A stretch of DNA of 64,000 nucleotides, from positions 1 to 64,000 of the forward strand of contig CACAWY010000004.1 of assembly GCA_902536385.1 (NCBI GenBank), read 5' to 3'. Shown here one piece after another: positions 30,333 through 38,831 of the stretch. The stretch comes from an uncultured Pelagibacteraceae bacterium. Lineage in GTDB: Bacteria > Pseudomonadota > Alphaproteobacteria > Pelagibacterales > Pelagibacteraceae. Numbering within the stretch: position 1 is the first letter of the stretch; each line of letters starts with the position of its first letter. Both the position numbers and the translations under genes were made by a program. The notes below the pieces were generated by a model. It did no database searches. It saw only the letters and a program-made list of their open reading frames with translations, and was not told the origin of the DNA.

Positions 30333-32120
30333 ATGAAATACCCTAAAGAATACTTAGACGAGATAAAATTGAGATTGAAAGTTTCTCAAGTAGTTGGAAA
30401 AACTGTACAGCTCAAAAAAAGAGGAAAAGAGTTTATTGGGTTGTCACCTTTTAAAAATGAAAAAACACCATCTTTTACAGTTAATGATGAAAAAGAATTT
30501 TATCATTGTTTTAGTACTGGAGAACACGGCAACATTTTTGATTTTTTGATGAAAACCAAATCAGTTGGTTTTGGAGAAGCAGTAAGAATTCTTGCAGCAG
30601 AGGCTGGTATGCAGCCTTATAGGTTTTCAAATTTTGATGAAAAAAAAGATTCAAGATTTAAGACATATAAGAATATATTTCAGGAATACAAAAATCATTT
30701 TCATAATCAATTATTTAATGAAAATAATAGAGAAGCATTAGATTATCTTTATAAAAGAGGACTTAAAAAGAATGTAATTGAAGAATTTAAATTAGGTTTT
30801 GTACCTTGGAAAAATGATTTTTACTCTGAATTGTCAAAAAAATATTCTGAAGAAGAAATTAATTTAACAGGTCTTTACTATATAAATGATAAAACAAACA
30901 AACATGTAGATCGTTTTAACTCTAGAATAATTTTTCCAGTAAATAATATATCTTGCGACACAATTGCTTTCGGCGGCAGAATAATTCGAGATGGCAAATT
31001 AGCAAAATATATAAACTCACCAGAAACTGAATTTTATAAAAAAGGAAGTATGATATTTAATTTAGATAAAGCAAAAGATTTAAGATCAAAGACTGATGAT
31101 GTATTGATTGTAGAAGGATATATGGACGTTGTAAGCGTATATGCTTCTGGAATTAAAAATGTAATAGCAAACTCAGGAACTGCTCTTACAGAAAGACAAA
31201 TTTTTTTGATTTGGAAATTTTTCCCTAACCCAACTATTTGTTTAGACGGAGATGAAAGCGGGCAGAAAGCAGCGCTCAGAATTGGTGAGAGATTGTTCCC
31301 ACTTATAAACGAAAAAAATAGAATTTATTTTTCAATTATGCCGGATGGAAAAGATCCTGATGATTACATTAAACATAATGGAAAAGATGGAATGTTAAAA
31401 TTGCTTGAAAAAAAAGAAATTATCCAATCATTTATTTGGAATTCTTATTTAAGTAAAATTGATAAACAAGATCCATATGCAATATCAAAATTTGAAAAAG
31501 AAATTAAAAGATTATCTTACTCAATTAAAGACGAGATTTTAAAAAAATACGTCCTAGAGGACTTTTTGGAAAAATTAAGAAACTTAACTCCTCTGCAGTT
31601 TTCAAGACAGAATTTTAAAAACACAAAATCCATTCAACAAAAGAATATAAAAGTTTTATACGAAACTAAGATACTTCATCAAAAAAAAAAAGATCTATCA
31701 AAAATTCAAATAATAGAATTTTCTATATTATTTGTTCTTATGAATTATTTTGAAATTGCTGAAAAAAAGATTGAGCAAATCTCTGAATTAGAATTTTTAT
31801 CTAAGAAGAATGAAGATATGAAAAATATAATCATAAAAATGTTATCTGCTGGAGAGGATAAAAATAAGTTAGAATTTAAAAACAATAATGAATTTAAAAA
31901 CTTAATAGAAGAAATTAAAGAAAATTCAAATATTCAATTAATAATTCAAAATAAAAATGAGCAAGAAATTCTTGAGTTACTTAATGACTTAATAGAAGAT
32001 TTTAATGAGCAAAATAATCTAAAAAGAATAGAATCTCTTGAAAAGAAATTAATAAATAATCTTGACGAGAACTCATATTCAGAATTAATTAGGCTCAAAA
32101 GTCAATTAAATAGGGAATAA
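30333..32120 (+). CDS. dnaG: DNA primase lacking most canonical zinc ligands
   Basis: DnaG makes RNA primers for replication. The N-terminal domain keeps the CHC2 fold pattern (LSPFKNEKTPSFTVNDEK, about residues 35-52, and FYHCFSTGEHGNIFDFLMK), but three of four E. coli zinc ligands are replaced: Cys40 by Ser, His43 by Lys and Cys64 by Thr. The TOPRIM catalytic domain is intact (VLIVEGYMDVVSVYASG, ANSGTALTERQ, CLDGDESGQKAA, PDGKDPDDYI). The C-terminal helicase-binding region is lysine/asparagine-rich and diverged. The 595-residue length is normal. It lies between yqeY and rpoD in a macromolecular-synthesis operon. Confidence 0.95.
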   Translation: MKYPKEYLDEIKLRLKVSQVVGKTVQLKKRGKEFIGLSPFKNEKTPSFTVNDEKEFYHCFSTGEHGNIFDFLMKTKSVGFGEAVRILAAEAGMQPYRFSNFDEKKDSRFKTYKNIFQEYKNHFHNQLFNENNREALDYLYKRGLKKNVIEEFKLGFVPWKNDFYSELSKKYSEEEINLTGLYYINDKTNKHVDRFNSRIIFPVNNISCDTIAFGGRIIRDGKLAKYINSPETEFYKKGSMIFNLDKAKDLRSKTDDVLIVEGYMDVVSVYASGIKNVIANSGTALTERQIFLIWKFFPNPTICLDGDESGQKAALRIGERLFPLINEKNRIYFSIMPDGKDPDDYIKHNGKDGMLKLLEKKEIIQSFIWNSYLSKIDKQDPYAISKFEKEIKRLSYSIKDEILKKYVLEDFLEKLRNLTPLQFSRQNFKNTKSIQQKNIKVLYETKILHQKKKDLSKIQIIEFSILFVLMNYFEIAEKKIEQISELEFLSKKNEDMKNIIIKMLSAGEDKNKLEFKNNNEFKNLIEEIKENSNIQLIIQNKNEQEILELLNDLIEDFNEQNNLKRIESLEKKLINNLDENSYSELIRLKSQLNRE

Positions 32121-32171
32121 TTTTAGAGTAGATTTTTTTGGCTTAGACATTATATATATCCTCGCTCTATT

Positions 32172-34034
32172 ATGGTTGAAAAACTTATTACAAAGTCATT
32201 CGAAAGACTTCTAGACAAAGGAAAGCATAGAGGATTTATTACATATGAAGAATTAGGTAAATCCCTAGGAAAAAGAAATAGCACCAATGAGAATATCGAG
32301 AGAGCATTAATTATTCTTGTTGACGAAAAAATTACGTTTGTAGAAAAAAAATCTCAATATCAATCGAATAAGAAAAAAGAAACTCAATCATCGAGTGAAG
32401 AAAAGACAAGTGATAAAAGTGATGATCCAATTAGAATGTATCTTAGAGAAATGGGAGGCGTGGAGTTACTATCTCGTGAAGGAGAAATAGCAATAGCTAA
32501 AAGAATTGAAGCAGGTAAAGATGTAATGATTAATGCGCTTACTCAAAGCCCTATTGTCGGTAAAAAAATATTTGAATGGAAAGAAAAAATTGAGTCACAA
32601 GAGTTACTTGTAAGAGACATAATTGATATAGACTCAACTTATGAAGATTTCGAGGCGTCAAATGATGATGATGAACCAAAAGCTATAAAAAAAAATAAAT
32701 TGGATAAAGAGGAAAACAAAGATAAAAATAATGAAAAAAAAGATGAAACAACAACAGAAGAAGATGAATTCAACGTATCCCTTGCTAAAATGGAAGAGGA
32801 AATTAAACCTAAAATACTTAATATTTTAGAGTCTTTAAATAAAAACTACTCAAAGCTAAAAAAATATCAGGTTGAAAAATTAGAGTGCATTTTGAATTCT
32901 AAAGAATTATCTGTTTCAAAAAATAAAAACTTTAAAAGAATTCAAGAAATTTTAGTCGATAATTTTAAGAATTTGCAATTAGCGCCTCACATTGTTGAGG
33001 AATTAGTCCAATCTCATTACAAAGAAAATAAAAAAATAGTTTCATTAGAAGGTGTCTTGCTTCGTTTAGCTATGGATAATAAAATTTCTCGTGAAGAATT
33101 TTTAAAATATTATGTTGGTAACGAAATAAATCCAAAATTTGAATCATTTTTAAAAGAAAATCTTGTATGGAAAGCTTTTTTTAAAAAATACAAAAAAGAT
33201 TTTTCAGAAATAAGAGATAGATTGGTTGAATTTAGTAAAAAAATAGGTCTCTCGGTTGGCGAATTCAAAAAACTTGTAAGTAGAATTCAAAAAGGTGAAA
33301 GAGAGTCTAGAATCGCAAAAAAAGAAATGGTAGAGGCGAATTTAAGATTAGTTATCTCAATTGCAAAAAAATATACCAATAGAGGTCTTCAATTTTTAGA
33401 TTTGATTCAAGAGGGTAACATTGGTCTGATGAAAGCAGTAGATAAATTTGAATATAGAAGAGGTTATAAATTTTCAACTTATGCAACTTGGTGGATAAGA
33501 CAAGCGATTACTAGATCAATTGCTGATCAGGCAAGAACTATCAGAATTCCAGTTCATATGATTGAAACCATTAACAAAATTGTTAGAACTCAAAGGCAGA
33601 TAATGAGTGAGTTTGGTAGAGAACCTACGCCTGAAGAGTTAGCAAAAAAACTTGCAATGCCTCTGGAAAAAGTAAGAAAGGTCTTAAAAATTGCTAAGGA
33701 ACCAGTCTCTCTTGAAACTCCAGTAGGGGATGAAGAGGACAGTAGTTTAGGTGATTTTATAGAAGATAAAAATGCTTTGCAGCCTTTGGATACTGCGATT
33801 CAATCAAACTTAAGTGAGTCAACAACAAAAATACTTGCATCACTCACTCCAAGAGAGGAAAGAGTTTTAAGAATGAGATTTGGAATCGGTATGAATACAG
33901 ATCATACTTTAGAGGAAGTTGGTTTACAGTTTTCAGTAACTAGAGAGAGAATAAGACAAATTGAAGCCAAAGCACTAAGAAAATTGAAACATCCAAGTAG
34001 ATCAAAACAACTAAAAAGTTTCTTAGAAAAATAA
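32172..34034 (+). CDS. rpoD: RNA polymerase sigma factor RpoD (sigma-70)
   Basis: This is the primary sigma factor, 620 residues. An N-terminal region 1.1 occupies about residues 1-60 and region 1.2 begins at [12 protein letters not shown]. An acidic, lysine-rich non-conserved insert covers about 155-210. Region 2 has [38 protein letters not shown] and [15 protein letters not shown], which contact the -10 element. Region 3 is [13 protein letters not shown] and region 4 has [15 protein letters not shown] and [18 protein letters not shown], which contact the -35 element. It is last in yqeY-dnaG-rpoD and is followed by a CAU tRNA. Confidence 0.98.
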   Translation: MVEKLITKSFERLLDKGKHRGFITYEELGKSLGKRNSTNENIERALIILVDEKITFVEKKSQYQSNKKKETQSSSEEKTSDKSDDPIRMYLREMGGVELLSREGEIAIAKRIEAGKDVMINALTQSPIVGKKIFEWKEKIESQELLVRDIIDIDSTYEDFEASNDDDEPKAIKKNKLDKEENKDKNNEKKDETTTEEDEFNVSLAKMEEEIKPKILNILESLNKNYSKLKKYQVEKLECILNSKELSVSKNKNFKRIQEILVDNFKNLQLAPHIVEELVQSHYKENKKIVSLEGVLLRLAMDNKISREEFLKYYVGNEINPKFESFLKENLVWKAFFKKYKKDFSEIRDRLVEFSKKIGLSVGEFKKLVSRIQKGERESRIAKKEMVEANLRLVISIAKKYTNRGLQFLDLIQEGNIGLMKAVDKFEYRRGYKFSTYATWWIRQAITRSIADQARTIRIPVHMIETINKIVRTQRQIMSEFGREPTPEELAKKLAMPLEKVRKVLKIAKEPVSLETPVGDEEDSSLGDFIEDKNALQPLDTAIQSNLSESTTKILASLTPREERVLRMRFGIGMNTDHTLEEVGLQFSVTRERIRQIEAKALRKLKHPSRSKQLKSFLEK

Positions 34035-34062
34035 TTTATTGTGATATAAAAGAAATTGTAAT

Positions 34063-34139
34063 GGGCCTGTAGCTCAGTTGGTTAGAGCAGTACACTCATA
34101 ATGTATTGGTCCCAGGTTCGAGTCCTGGCGGGCCCACCA
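34063..34139 (+). tRNA. tRNA with CAU anticodon, elongator Met or Ile2 (lysidine-type)
   Basis: A complete cloverleaf is present: acceptor GGGCCTG/CGGGCCC, D stem GCTC/GAGC, anticodon stem GTACA/TGTAT with loop CTCATAA, T arm CCAGG-TTCGAGT-CCTGG, discriminator A and an encoded CCA at 34137-34139. It is not the initiator: position 1 is paired and the anticodon stem lacks three G-C pairs. Distinguishing elongator Met from isoleucine tRNA (with C34 changed to lysidine) needs comparison. Location just behind rpoD recalls E. coli, where ileX lies near rpoD, so I lean to Ile2. The mlaC stop is one base away. Confidence 0.9.
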
Positions 34140-34140
34140 A

Positions 34141-34740
34141 TTAGTTGTTCACAAATTCGTCGAGTTTTTGAATTAATAATATTATATCATTGTTATTGGA
34201 ACTCAATATTGAAGCAAACTCCTCTTTTTGAGTTCTTGCTAGGCTTAATCCCTCGACTATAAGATCTCTGATTAATGGCTGATCTGGATTCTTGGTATAT
34301 ATTCTCCAGTCGATTTTGATTTCTGGACTTCCATCACCAGGACTTACTTTAGAATTAACAATGGTATAATTAGCACTTTTTTTATCAGAACTTGTAACTT
34401 CAAATTTGCTTGATGAGTAATCTGTAAGTCTAGAAGTTAAACTTTTTAAAAAGTATTTCTCAAATGAGTTTTGATATTTTATTAGATCCTCTTTTTCTGC
34501 AGATTTTCTAATTTCTCCAAGGGTATAAAGACTTAATGCTTTTATATCTACGTTTTCTAAAGCAACTTTTTCAACAAATTCTTTTTTTTCTTCTTTTGTC
34601 AAATTTTTATCTGAAAGTTTGCCTATAGCTTCACCTACTAACTCTTTAACAAATTCTTCAGGATTGGTGCTATATCCGTATAACAACGATGAGTTAAAAA
34701 TTATTATTGATGAAATAAATAAAATAATTAACTTTTTCAT
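34141..34740 (-). CDS. mlaC: MlaC/Ttg2D-family phospholipid-binding periplasmic protein
   Basis: MlaC shuttles phospholipids between the outer-membrane MlaA and the inner-membrane MlaFEDB transporter. The 199-residue protein has an N-terminal signal peptide (hydrophobic residues 4-20). The family's helical pattern follows: FVKELVGEAIGKL, VDIKALSLYTLGEIRKSA and YQNSFEKYFLKSLTSRLTDY, then strands KIDWRIYTKN and IRDLIVEGLSLARTQKEEF. It lies 13 bases downstream of mlaA in the same transcript. The Mla ATPase and permease genes are not in this window. Confidence 0.9.
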   Translation of the reverse strand: MKKLIILFISSIIIFNSSLLYGYSTNPEEFVKELVGEAIGKLSDKNLTKEEKKEFVEKVALENVDIKALSLYTLGEIRKSAEKEDLIKYQNSFEKYFLKSLTSRLTDYSSSKFEVTSSDKKSANYTIVNSKVSPGDGSPEIKIDWRIYTKNPDQPLIRDLIVEGLSLARTQKEEFASILSSNNNDIILLIQKLDEFVNN

Positions 34741-34753
34741 TACAAAAATTATT

Positions 34754-35491
34754 TTAATTATCTAAATTTCCCCAGTCATCCTGGTCATTTTTTGAATTAC
34801 TAATTTTATTCTCTCTATCTTGTAGATAAATACTTTTAAATGATGAATATAAATCAATTGAGTTTTTTTCTATACTATCAAAATTAGTAATATTTTTAGA
34901 TCTAAAATCAACTGCCCCAGTTCCTTTTACAGAGTAATAATCCAACGTATTTCCAGAAATGCCAAATAATTTATTCTCTCTAATCGTAACATGTGCAAAA
35001 GGATCAACAAAAGTATCTGCAATTAAGCCAACGGTGTCTCTTGCGGTTGAAGGCCCAAGAACTGGTAGAACATAATAGCAGCCCGGTCCAACACCGTAAG
35101 CCCCAAGCGTTTGACCAACATCCTCTTTTACTGTTTTTAATCCTATTTTTTCAGCTGGATTTAAAAAACCTAGAATTCCTAAAGTCGTATTAATTAGAAA
35201 ACTTCCTGAAGCGTGACCAGCATCTTTTAAATTACCTTGTAAAAGTGAGTTTGGAATAGATAGAAGGGTTGAAATATTTGATGTAAAATTACCAGAACCT
35301 TTCCGGATAGGTGTAGGTAATTTATTATAGCCTTTTGCCAATGGTTCTAATATTATATTGTCAAAAGCCATATTAAATTTGAATATGCCTCTACTTAAAT
35401 TCTCAAAACATTCTTCTGTAGCTTTAACTTTTGAGACGTTAAAGCTTAAGAAAATAAAACAAAATAAGATTATAAAGTTTTTTTTAAACAT
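34754..35491 (-). CDS. mlaA: MlaA/VacJ-family outer-membrane lipid asymmetry protein
   Basis: MlaA removes mislocalised phospholipids from the outer leaflet of the outer membrane and hands them to MlaC. The 245-residue protein matches in FENLSRGIFKFNMAFDNIIL, YNKLPTPIRKGSGNFTSNI, FLINTTLGILGFLNPAEKIG, VKEDVGQTLGAYGVGPGCYY and PVLGPSTARDTVGLIADTFV. The signal peptide covers about residues 1-24, but there is no lipobox: the nearest cysteine (ATEEC) has charged residues before it. The protein may therefore be processed by signal peptidase I instead of being lipidated. mlaC follows immediately. Confidence 0.9.
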   Translation of the reverse strand: MFKKNFIILFCFIFLSFNVSKVKATEECFENLSRGIFKFNMAFDNIILEPLAKGYNKLPTPIRKGSGNFTSNISTLLSIPNSLLQGNLKDAGHASGSFLINTTLGILGFLNPAEKIGLKTVKEDVGQTLGAYGVGPGCYYVLPVLGPSTARDTVGLIADTFVDPFAHVTIRENKLFGISGNTLDYYSVKGTGAVDFRSKNITNFDSIEKNSIDLYSSFKSIYLQDRENKISNSKNDQDDWGNLDN

Positions 35492-35592
35492 ACGTTTAAC
35501 TATGCTATATATATATATTTATTATTTAATCTATAATTAAATATTACGAAAATTAGTATTTTTGGTGTTTTTAAACAAATTTATCTTAAAAT

Positions 35593-36312
35593 ATGAAAAA
35601 GACTTTTAATTTTTCTCCTAATTTTTCAAAAAAAAACAGGCCAAAAAGCTTTATTAAATTTGTAATTATTCATTACACTGGAATGCAATCAGAGATTGCA
35701 TCTGTTAATCGATTGAAAAATAAAAAATCAAAAGTGAGTTGTCACTATTTAATTAGCAGAAAAGGAAAAGTGATCCAAATGGTGCCCGAAAATAAAATTG
35801 CTTGGCATGCAGGTAAATCTAAATGGAGAAGTTACAAAAATTTAAATAGAAACTCAATAGGAATAGAATTGGTAAACAAAGGTCATGTGTATGGGTATGA
35901 AAGTTTCTCAAAAGCACAAATACAATCTTTAGTAGTTCTCTGTAAAGAACTTATTAAAAAATATAATATTTCAGCAAGTAATTTTTTAGGTCATTCAGAT
36001 ATAGCGCCATTAAGAAAACTTGATCCAGGTGAAAAGTTTCCTTGGAAAAAATTAAGTAAGTATAAAATAGGGGTTTGGTATAAAAATAAAGATTATAAAG
36101 TAAAAGATCTTAAAAAAGAGGAATTAAGAAACTTGTTCTTTAAAAACACACATATCATTGGATATAGGTACTTTCAAATTTTAAAGAGAAGCAATCAAGA
36201 CAGTAAAGTAATTCGAGTTTTTCAACAAAGATATTTACCAAAAAAAGTTAATGGTAAAATAGATAAAAAAACTCTAGAAATAAGTGCTTTTTTGGCTAAT
36301 AAATTAGCTTGA
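35593..36312 (+). CDS. AmpD-like N-acetylmuramoyl-L-alanine amidase
   Basis: This amidase_2 (PGRP-like) zinc enzyme cleaves the bond between MurNAc (or anhydroMurNAc) and L-alanine. Zinc ligands and neighbours are seen in FVIIHYTGM (about residues 26-34), WHAGKSKWRSYKNLNRNSIG and the FLGHSDIAPLRKLDPGEKFPW block (about 134-154). A C-terminal helical segment (VIRVFQQRYLPKKVNGKIDK) resembles a peptidoglycan-binding domain. No signal peptide or lipobox is visible in the N-terminus, so a cytoplasmic AmpD-like recycling role is possible, although the binding domain is more like exported AmiD. The gene directly precedes rnpB. Confidence 0.88.
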   Translation: MKKTFNFSPNFSKKNRPKSFIKFVIIHYTGMQSEIASVNRLKNKKSKVSCHYLISRKGKVIQMVPENKIAWHAGKSKWRSYKNLNRNSIGIELVNKGHVYGYESFSKAQIQSLVVLCKELIKKYNISASNFLGHSDIAPLRKLDPGEKFPWKKLSKYKIGVWYKNKDYKVKDLKKEELRNLFFKNTHIIGYRYFQILKRSNQDSKVIRVFQQRYLPKKVNGKIDKKTLEISAFLANKLA

Positions 36313-36343
36313 AATAATATTGATTATTTAATAAAAGCATCAT

Positions 36344-36698
36344 GCCAGATGATCGGATAGTCACTATTTTTAATTAATAGAGGAAAGTCCGGGCTCCATA
36401 AGGACACAGTGCCAGTTAATGGCTGGCGAGGGTGACCTCAGGGACAGTGCCACAGAAAATAAACCGCCTGATCGAGGCAAGGGTGAAACGGCGAGGTAAG
36501 AGCTCACCGGTTTTTTGGTAACAAAAAACGCACGGCAAACCCCACTGGGAGCAAGGTTAAATAGAGAAGACACTGCATTAATTTGCTAAAAACAGTCTTT
36601 AGTTAGTCTTCTGGGTTAACCGCTTGAGCTTTTGTGTGAACTTAAGCCTAGAGAAATGACATCTTCAATGACAGAACCCGGCTTACAGATCATCTGGC
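36344..36698 (+). ncRNA. rnpB: RNase P RNA (bacterial class A)
   Basis: RNase P RNA is the catalytic component that matures tRNA 5' ends. The P1 helix pairs 36344-36354 with 36688-36698 exactly. Conserved core elements include GAGGAAAGTCCGGGCTCC with ACACAGTGCC (CR-I, P4 5' strand), GGGTGAAACGGCGAGGTAAGAGC (CR-II/III region), ACGCACGGCAAACCCCA, and AGACAGAACC-like GACAGAACCCGGCTTA (P4 3' strand) near the end. It starts 31 bases after the amidase stop. A TTGAAA at 36309-36314 overlapping that stop could be a -35 box, but no good -10 matches. Confidence 0.95.
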
Positions 36699-36750
36699 AA
36701 AATCAATATAAATCGTTCTACTTTTGTACTAAAGCTAAAATACAATCTTA

Positions 36751-36778
36751 TTGACTATTTTTTAAAAACCCATACTAT
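36751..36778 (+). promoter_or_regulatory. Putative sigma-70 promoter of the mraZ/dcw operon
   Basis: TTGACT at 36751-36756 (five of six -35 consensus bases) is followed after 16 bases by TACTAT at 36773-36778 (four of six -10 bases). Transcription would begin near 36785, giving a leader of about 60 bases before the mraZ ATG. Its overlap with the three regularly spaced MraZ-type boxes supports a genuine regulated promoter. Confidence 0.5.
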
Positions 36779-36792
36779 CCCAAATAATCCCA
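36769..36792 (-). promoter_or_regulatory. MraZ operator: three TGGGN boxes at 10-bp period
   Basis: On the reverse strand the region reads TGGGA-TTATT-TGGGA-TAGTA-TGGGT; the forward-strand CCCA cores are at 36769-36772, 36779-36782 and 36789-36792. E. coli MraZ binds TGGGN direct repeats separated by five bases in front of its own gene, and this is the same spacing. The boxes flank and follow the putative -10 element, so binding should block the promoter. mraZ starts 52 bases downstream. Confidence 0.75.
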
Positions 36793-36843
36793 TAATGGAG
36801 GGTGATTTGAAAAATATAAGAAAAAAAAGGTTTTTAGTTAAAT

Positions 36844-37308
36844 ATGTTTTTATCAAGTTACGAAAACAAAATAGACAAGAAAGGCCGGGTGTCAGTGCCA
36901 GCAACGTTTAGATCACATTTAAATTCAATGGGATATAACAGTTTTATAAGTTATCCATCATTTAATCACGCTGCTCTAGAGGCTTGTTCTCAAGACAGAA
37001 TCGAAAAATTATCAGCTACCATAGACTCGCTTAATCCTTTTGAGGAAAAAAGAGATTTTTTTGCAACTTCAGTTCTGTCTGAAAGCGAAAACTTGCAATT
37101 TGATACCGAGGGAAGAGTTTCCATATCTGGAAAACTTTTACAACACGCAAAGATTAAGAATAATGTCCTGTTTGTAGGGTTGGGAAAAACATTTCAAATA
37201 TGGGAACCTAACAATTTTAAAAAATTTAAGATTTTTGCTAGAAAAAAAGCTTATCAAAATAGATCTAACTTGAAATGGGAAAACAAACAGAAAGGGGAAA
37301 TGTCATGA
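36844..37308 (+). CDS. mraZ: Transcriptional regulator MraZ
   Basis: MraZ is the SpoVT/AbrB-like swapped-hairpin repressor that autoregulates the division and cell wall cluster. The 154-residue protein shows two MraZ domains: FLSSYENKIDKKGRVSVPATFR at the N-terminus, and EGRVSISGKLLQHAKIKNNVLFVGLGKTFQIWEP in the second half (from about residue 92), with the conserved G-R-v-s/P pattern in each. Its probable operator is 52 bases upstream. The stop codon overlaps the ftsZ start (ATGA at 37305-37308), coupling ftsZ translation to mraZ. Confidence 0.95.
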   Translation: MFLSSYENKIDKKGRVSVPATFRSHLNSMGYNSFISYPSFNHAALEACSQDRIEKLSATIDSLNPFEEKRDFFATSVLSESENLQFDTEGRVSISGKLLQHAKIKNNVLFVGLGKTFQIWEPNNFKKFKIFARKKAYQNRSNLKWENKQKGEMS

Positions 37309-38813
37309 GCATAAATGTTGGTGGAGGTGAATTAAGAGAGTTAAAACCAAGAATATTAGTTATAGGTGTTGGGGGTGCTGGAGGAAATGCAATTAATGCG
37401 ATGATCGAAGCTGGTATGCAGGGCGTGGAGTTTGTTGCTGTAAATACAGATGCCCAAGATTTAAAAATGAGTAAAGCAGATGCAAAAATACAAATTGGAA
37501 TGAATTTAACAAAAGGTTTAGGCGCGGGAGCTAAACACGACATTGGCCAAGCTGCTGCCGATGAATCTATAAACGAAATTGTAAATTATATTCAGGGAAG
37601 CAATATGGTTTTTATTGCATCTGGTATGGGCGGGGGAACAGGCACAGGTGCTTCTCACGTAGTTGCAAAAGCTGCAAGAGAAATGAACATTCTTACTGTC
37701 GGCGTAACTACCTTACCTTTCGCTTACGAGGGACCAAAAAGAATGCGAAGAGCAACAGCTGGTCTTGAAGAATTAAAAAGATATCTAGATACTACTATTG
37801 TTGTTCCAAATCAAAATCTTTTTAAAATCGCAAATGAGTCGACAGGATTTGAGGAGTCTTTTAGTTTATCAAATGATGTCTTAAAACATGGAGTCCAAAG
37901 TATAACTGATTTGATGGTTAGACCTGGAATGATAAATCTTGATTTTGCTGATGTTGAAACAGTAATGAGTTCAAGTGGAAAAGCTATGATGGGAACAGGA
38001 GAAGCTGAAGGAGAAAATAGAGCTATGGCTGCAACAGAGTTAGCTTTGAATAATCCTTTAATTGATGAATATACACTTCAAGGTGCTAAAGGACTTTTAG
38101 TTAATATCACGTACGGAAGCGATATAAAACTTTTTGAGGTCAATGATGCAGTAAATAAAATAAGAGCTGAAGTGGATCCAGAGGCTGAACTGATTTTCGG
38201 TGCAATTAAAGACGAAAATATGAATGAAAAAATTCGAGTTTCAATTGTAGCAACTTCATTAAAAGGCTCAATTGTTACCACAGAAACAAGACCAGTTTTT
38301 AATGTGGTAAATGGAACATCAAATAGAAATAATAATTTTTCTGAAAATCTATTTTCTAAAAACAATGTTGAGCAAAATGTAGTAAATTCAATAAATGGAG
38401 CAACAGCATTAAAACTCGATGAGAGTTTTGAAATAAAAAATAATGAAGAGCAAAATGCAGTTATAGAAAGTTTTGAAAGCGATGAGGAAAATAAGGTAAC
38501 TCAAAACACGTCAATTCAAAATAACACTACTGAAGAAATTCCTAGCGGTGTATCTATTGAAAGCGCTTCATATATGGAAAATAACTCAGATATTAAAATA
38601 GAAGATAACTTAAAAAAAGAGAATAGTGACATCTCAAAAGAAACTAGAGAAGAAGAATATACCCCAAAGTTGTTCTTAGATGATCAAAATCATTTAAATC
38701 ATGAACCAAATACTCAGTCAGAACATGATAGAACTGAGCAATTATTTGAAGAAGACGTTAATGAAGAAGAAGATTTTGAAATCCCAGCATTTTTAAGAAG
38801 ACAAAAATTTTAA
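37305..38813 (+). CDS. ftsZ: Cell division protein FtsZ
   Basis: FtsZ is the tubulin-like GTPase that forms the division ring. The product of about 502 residues has the nucleotide-binding core (RILVIGVGGAGGNAINAMI, the tubulin signature MGGGTGTGAS) and the catalytic T7 loop (MINLDFADVETVM). An acidic, Asn/Glu-rich linker of about 160 residues follows, and the conserved C-terminal peptide FEIPAFLRRQKF ends the protein. The ATG at 37305 follows a GAAAGGGGAA ribosome site and overlaps the mraZ stop; an ATG ten codons upstream is less likely. The location behind mraZ instead of behind ftsA is unusual. Confidence 0.98.
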   Translation: MSINVGGGELRELKPRILVIGVGGAGGNAINAMIEAGMQGVEFVAVNTDAQDLKMSKADAKIQIGMNLTKGLGAGAKHDIGQAAADESINEIVNYIQGSNMVFIASGMGGGTGTGASHVVAKAAREMNILTVGVTTLPFAYEGPKRMRRATAGLEELKRYLDTTIVVPNQNLFKIANESTGFEESFSLSNDVLKHGVQSITDLMVRPGMINLDFADVETVMSSSGKAMMGTGEAEGENRAMAATELALNNPLIDEYTLQGAKGLLVNITYGSDIKLFEVNDAVNKIRAEVDPEAELIFGAIKDENMNEKIRVSIVATSLKGSIVTTETRPVFNVVNGTSNRNNNFSENLFSKNNVEQNVVNSINGATALKLDESFEIKNNEEQNAVIESFESDEENKVTQNTSIQNNTTEEIPSGVSIESASYMENNSDIKIEDNLKKENSDISKETREEEYTPKLFLDDQNHLNHEPNTQSEHDRTEQLFEEDVNEEEDFEIPAFLRRQKF

Positions 38814-38831
38814 TGAGAAAATTAAAGATTA

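Noticed and set aside
34063..34139. Initiator tRNA-fMet interpretation of the CAU tRNA
   Set aside because: The first acceptor pair is G-C and the anticodon stem is AT-rich, lacking the three consecutive G-C pairs of initiators.
36370..36573. Open frame of 67 codons on the reverse strand
   Set aside because: It lies entirely inside RNase P RNA and is explained by that structured RNA.
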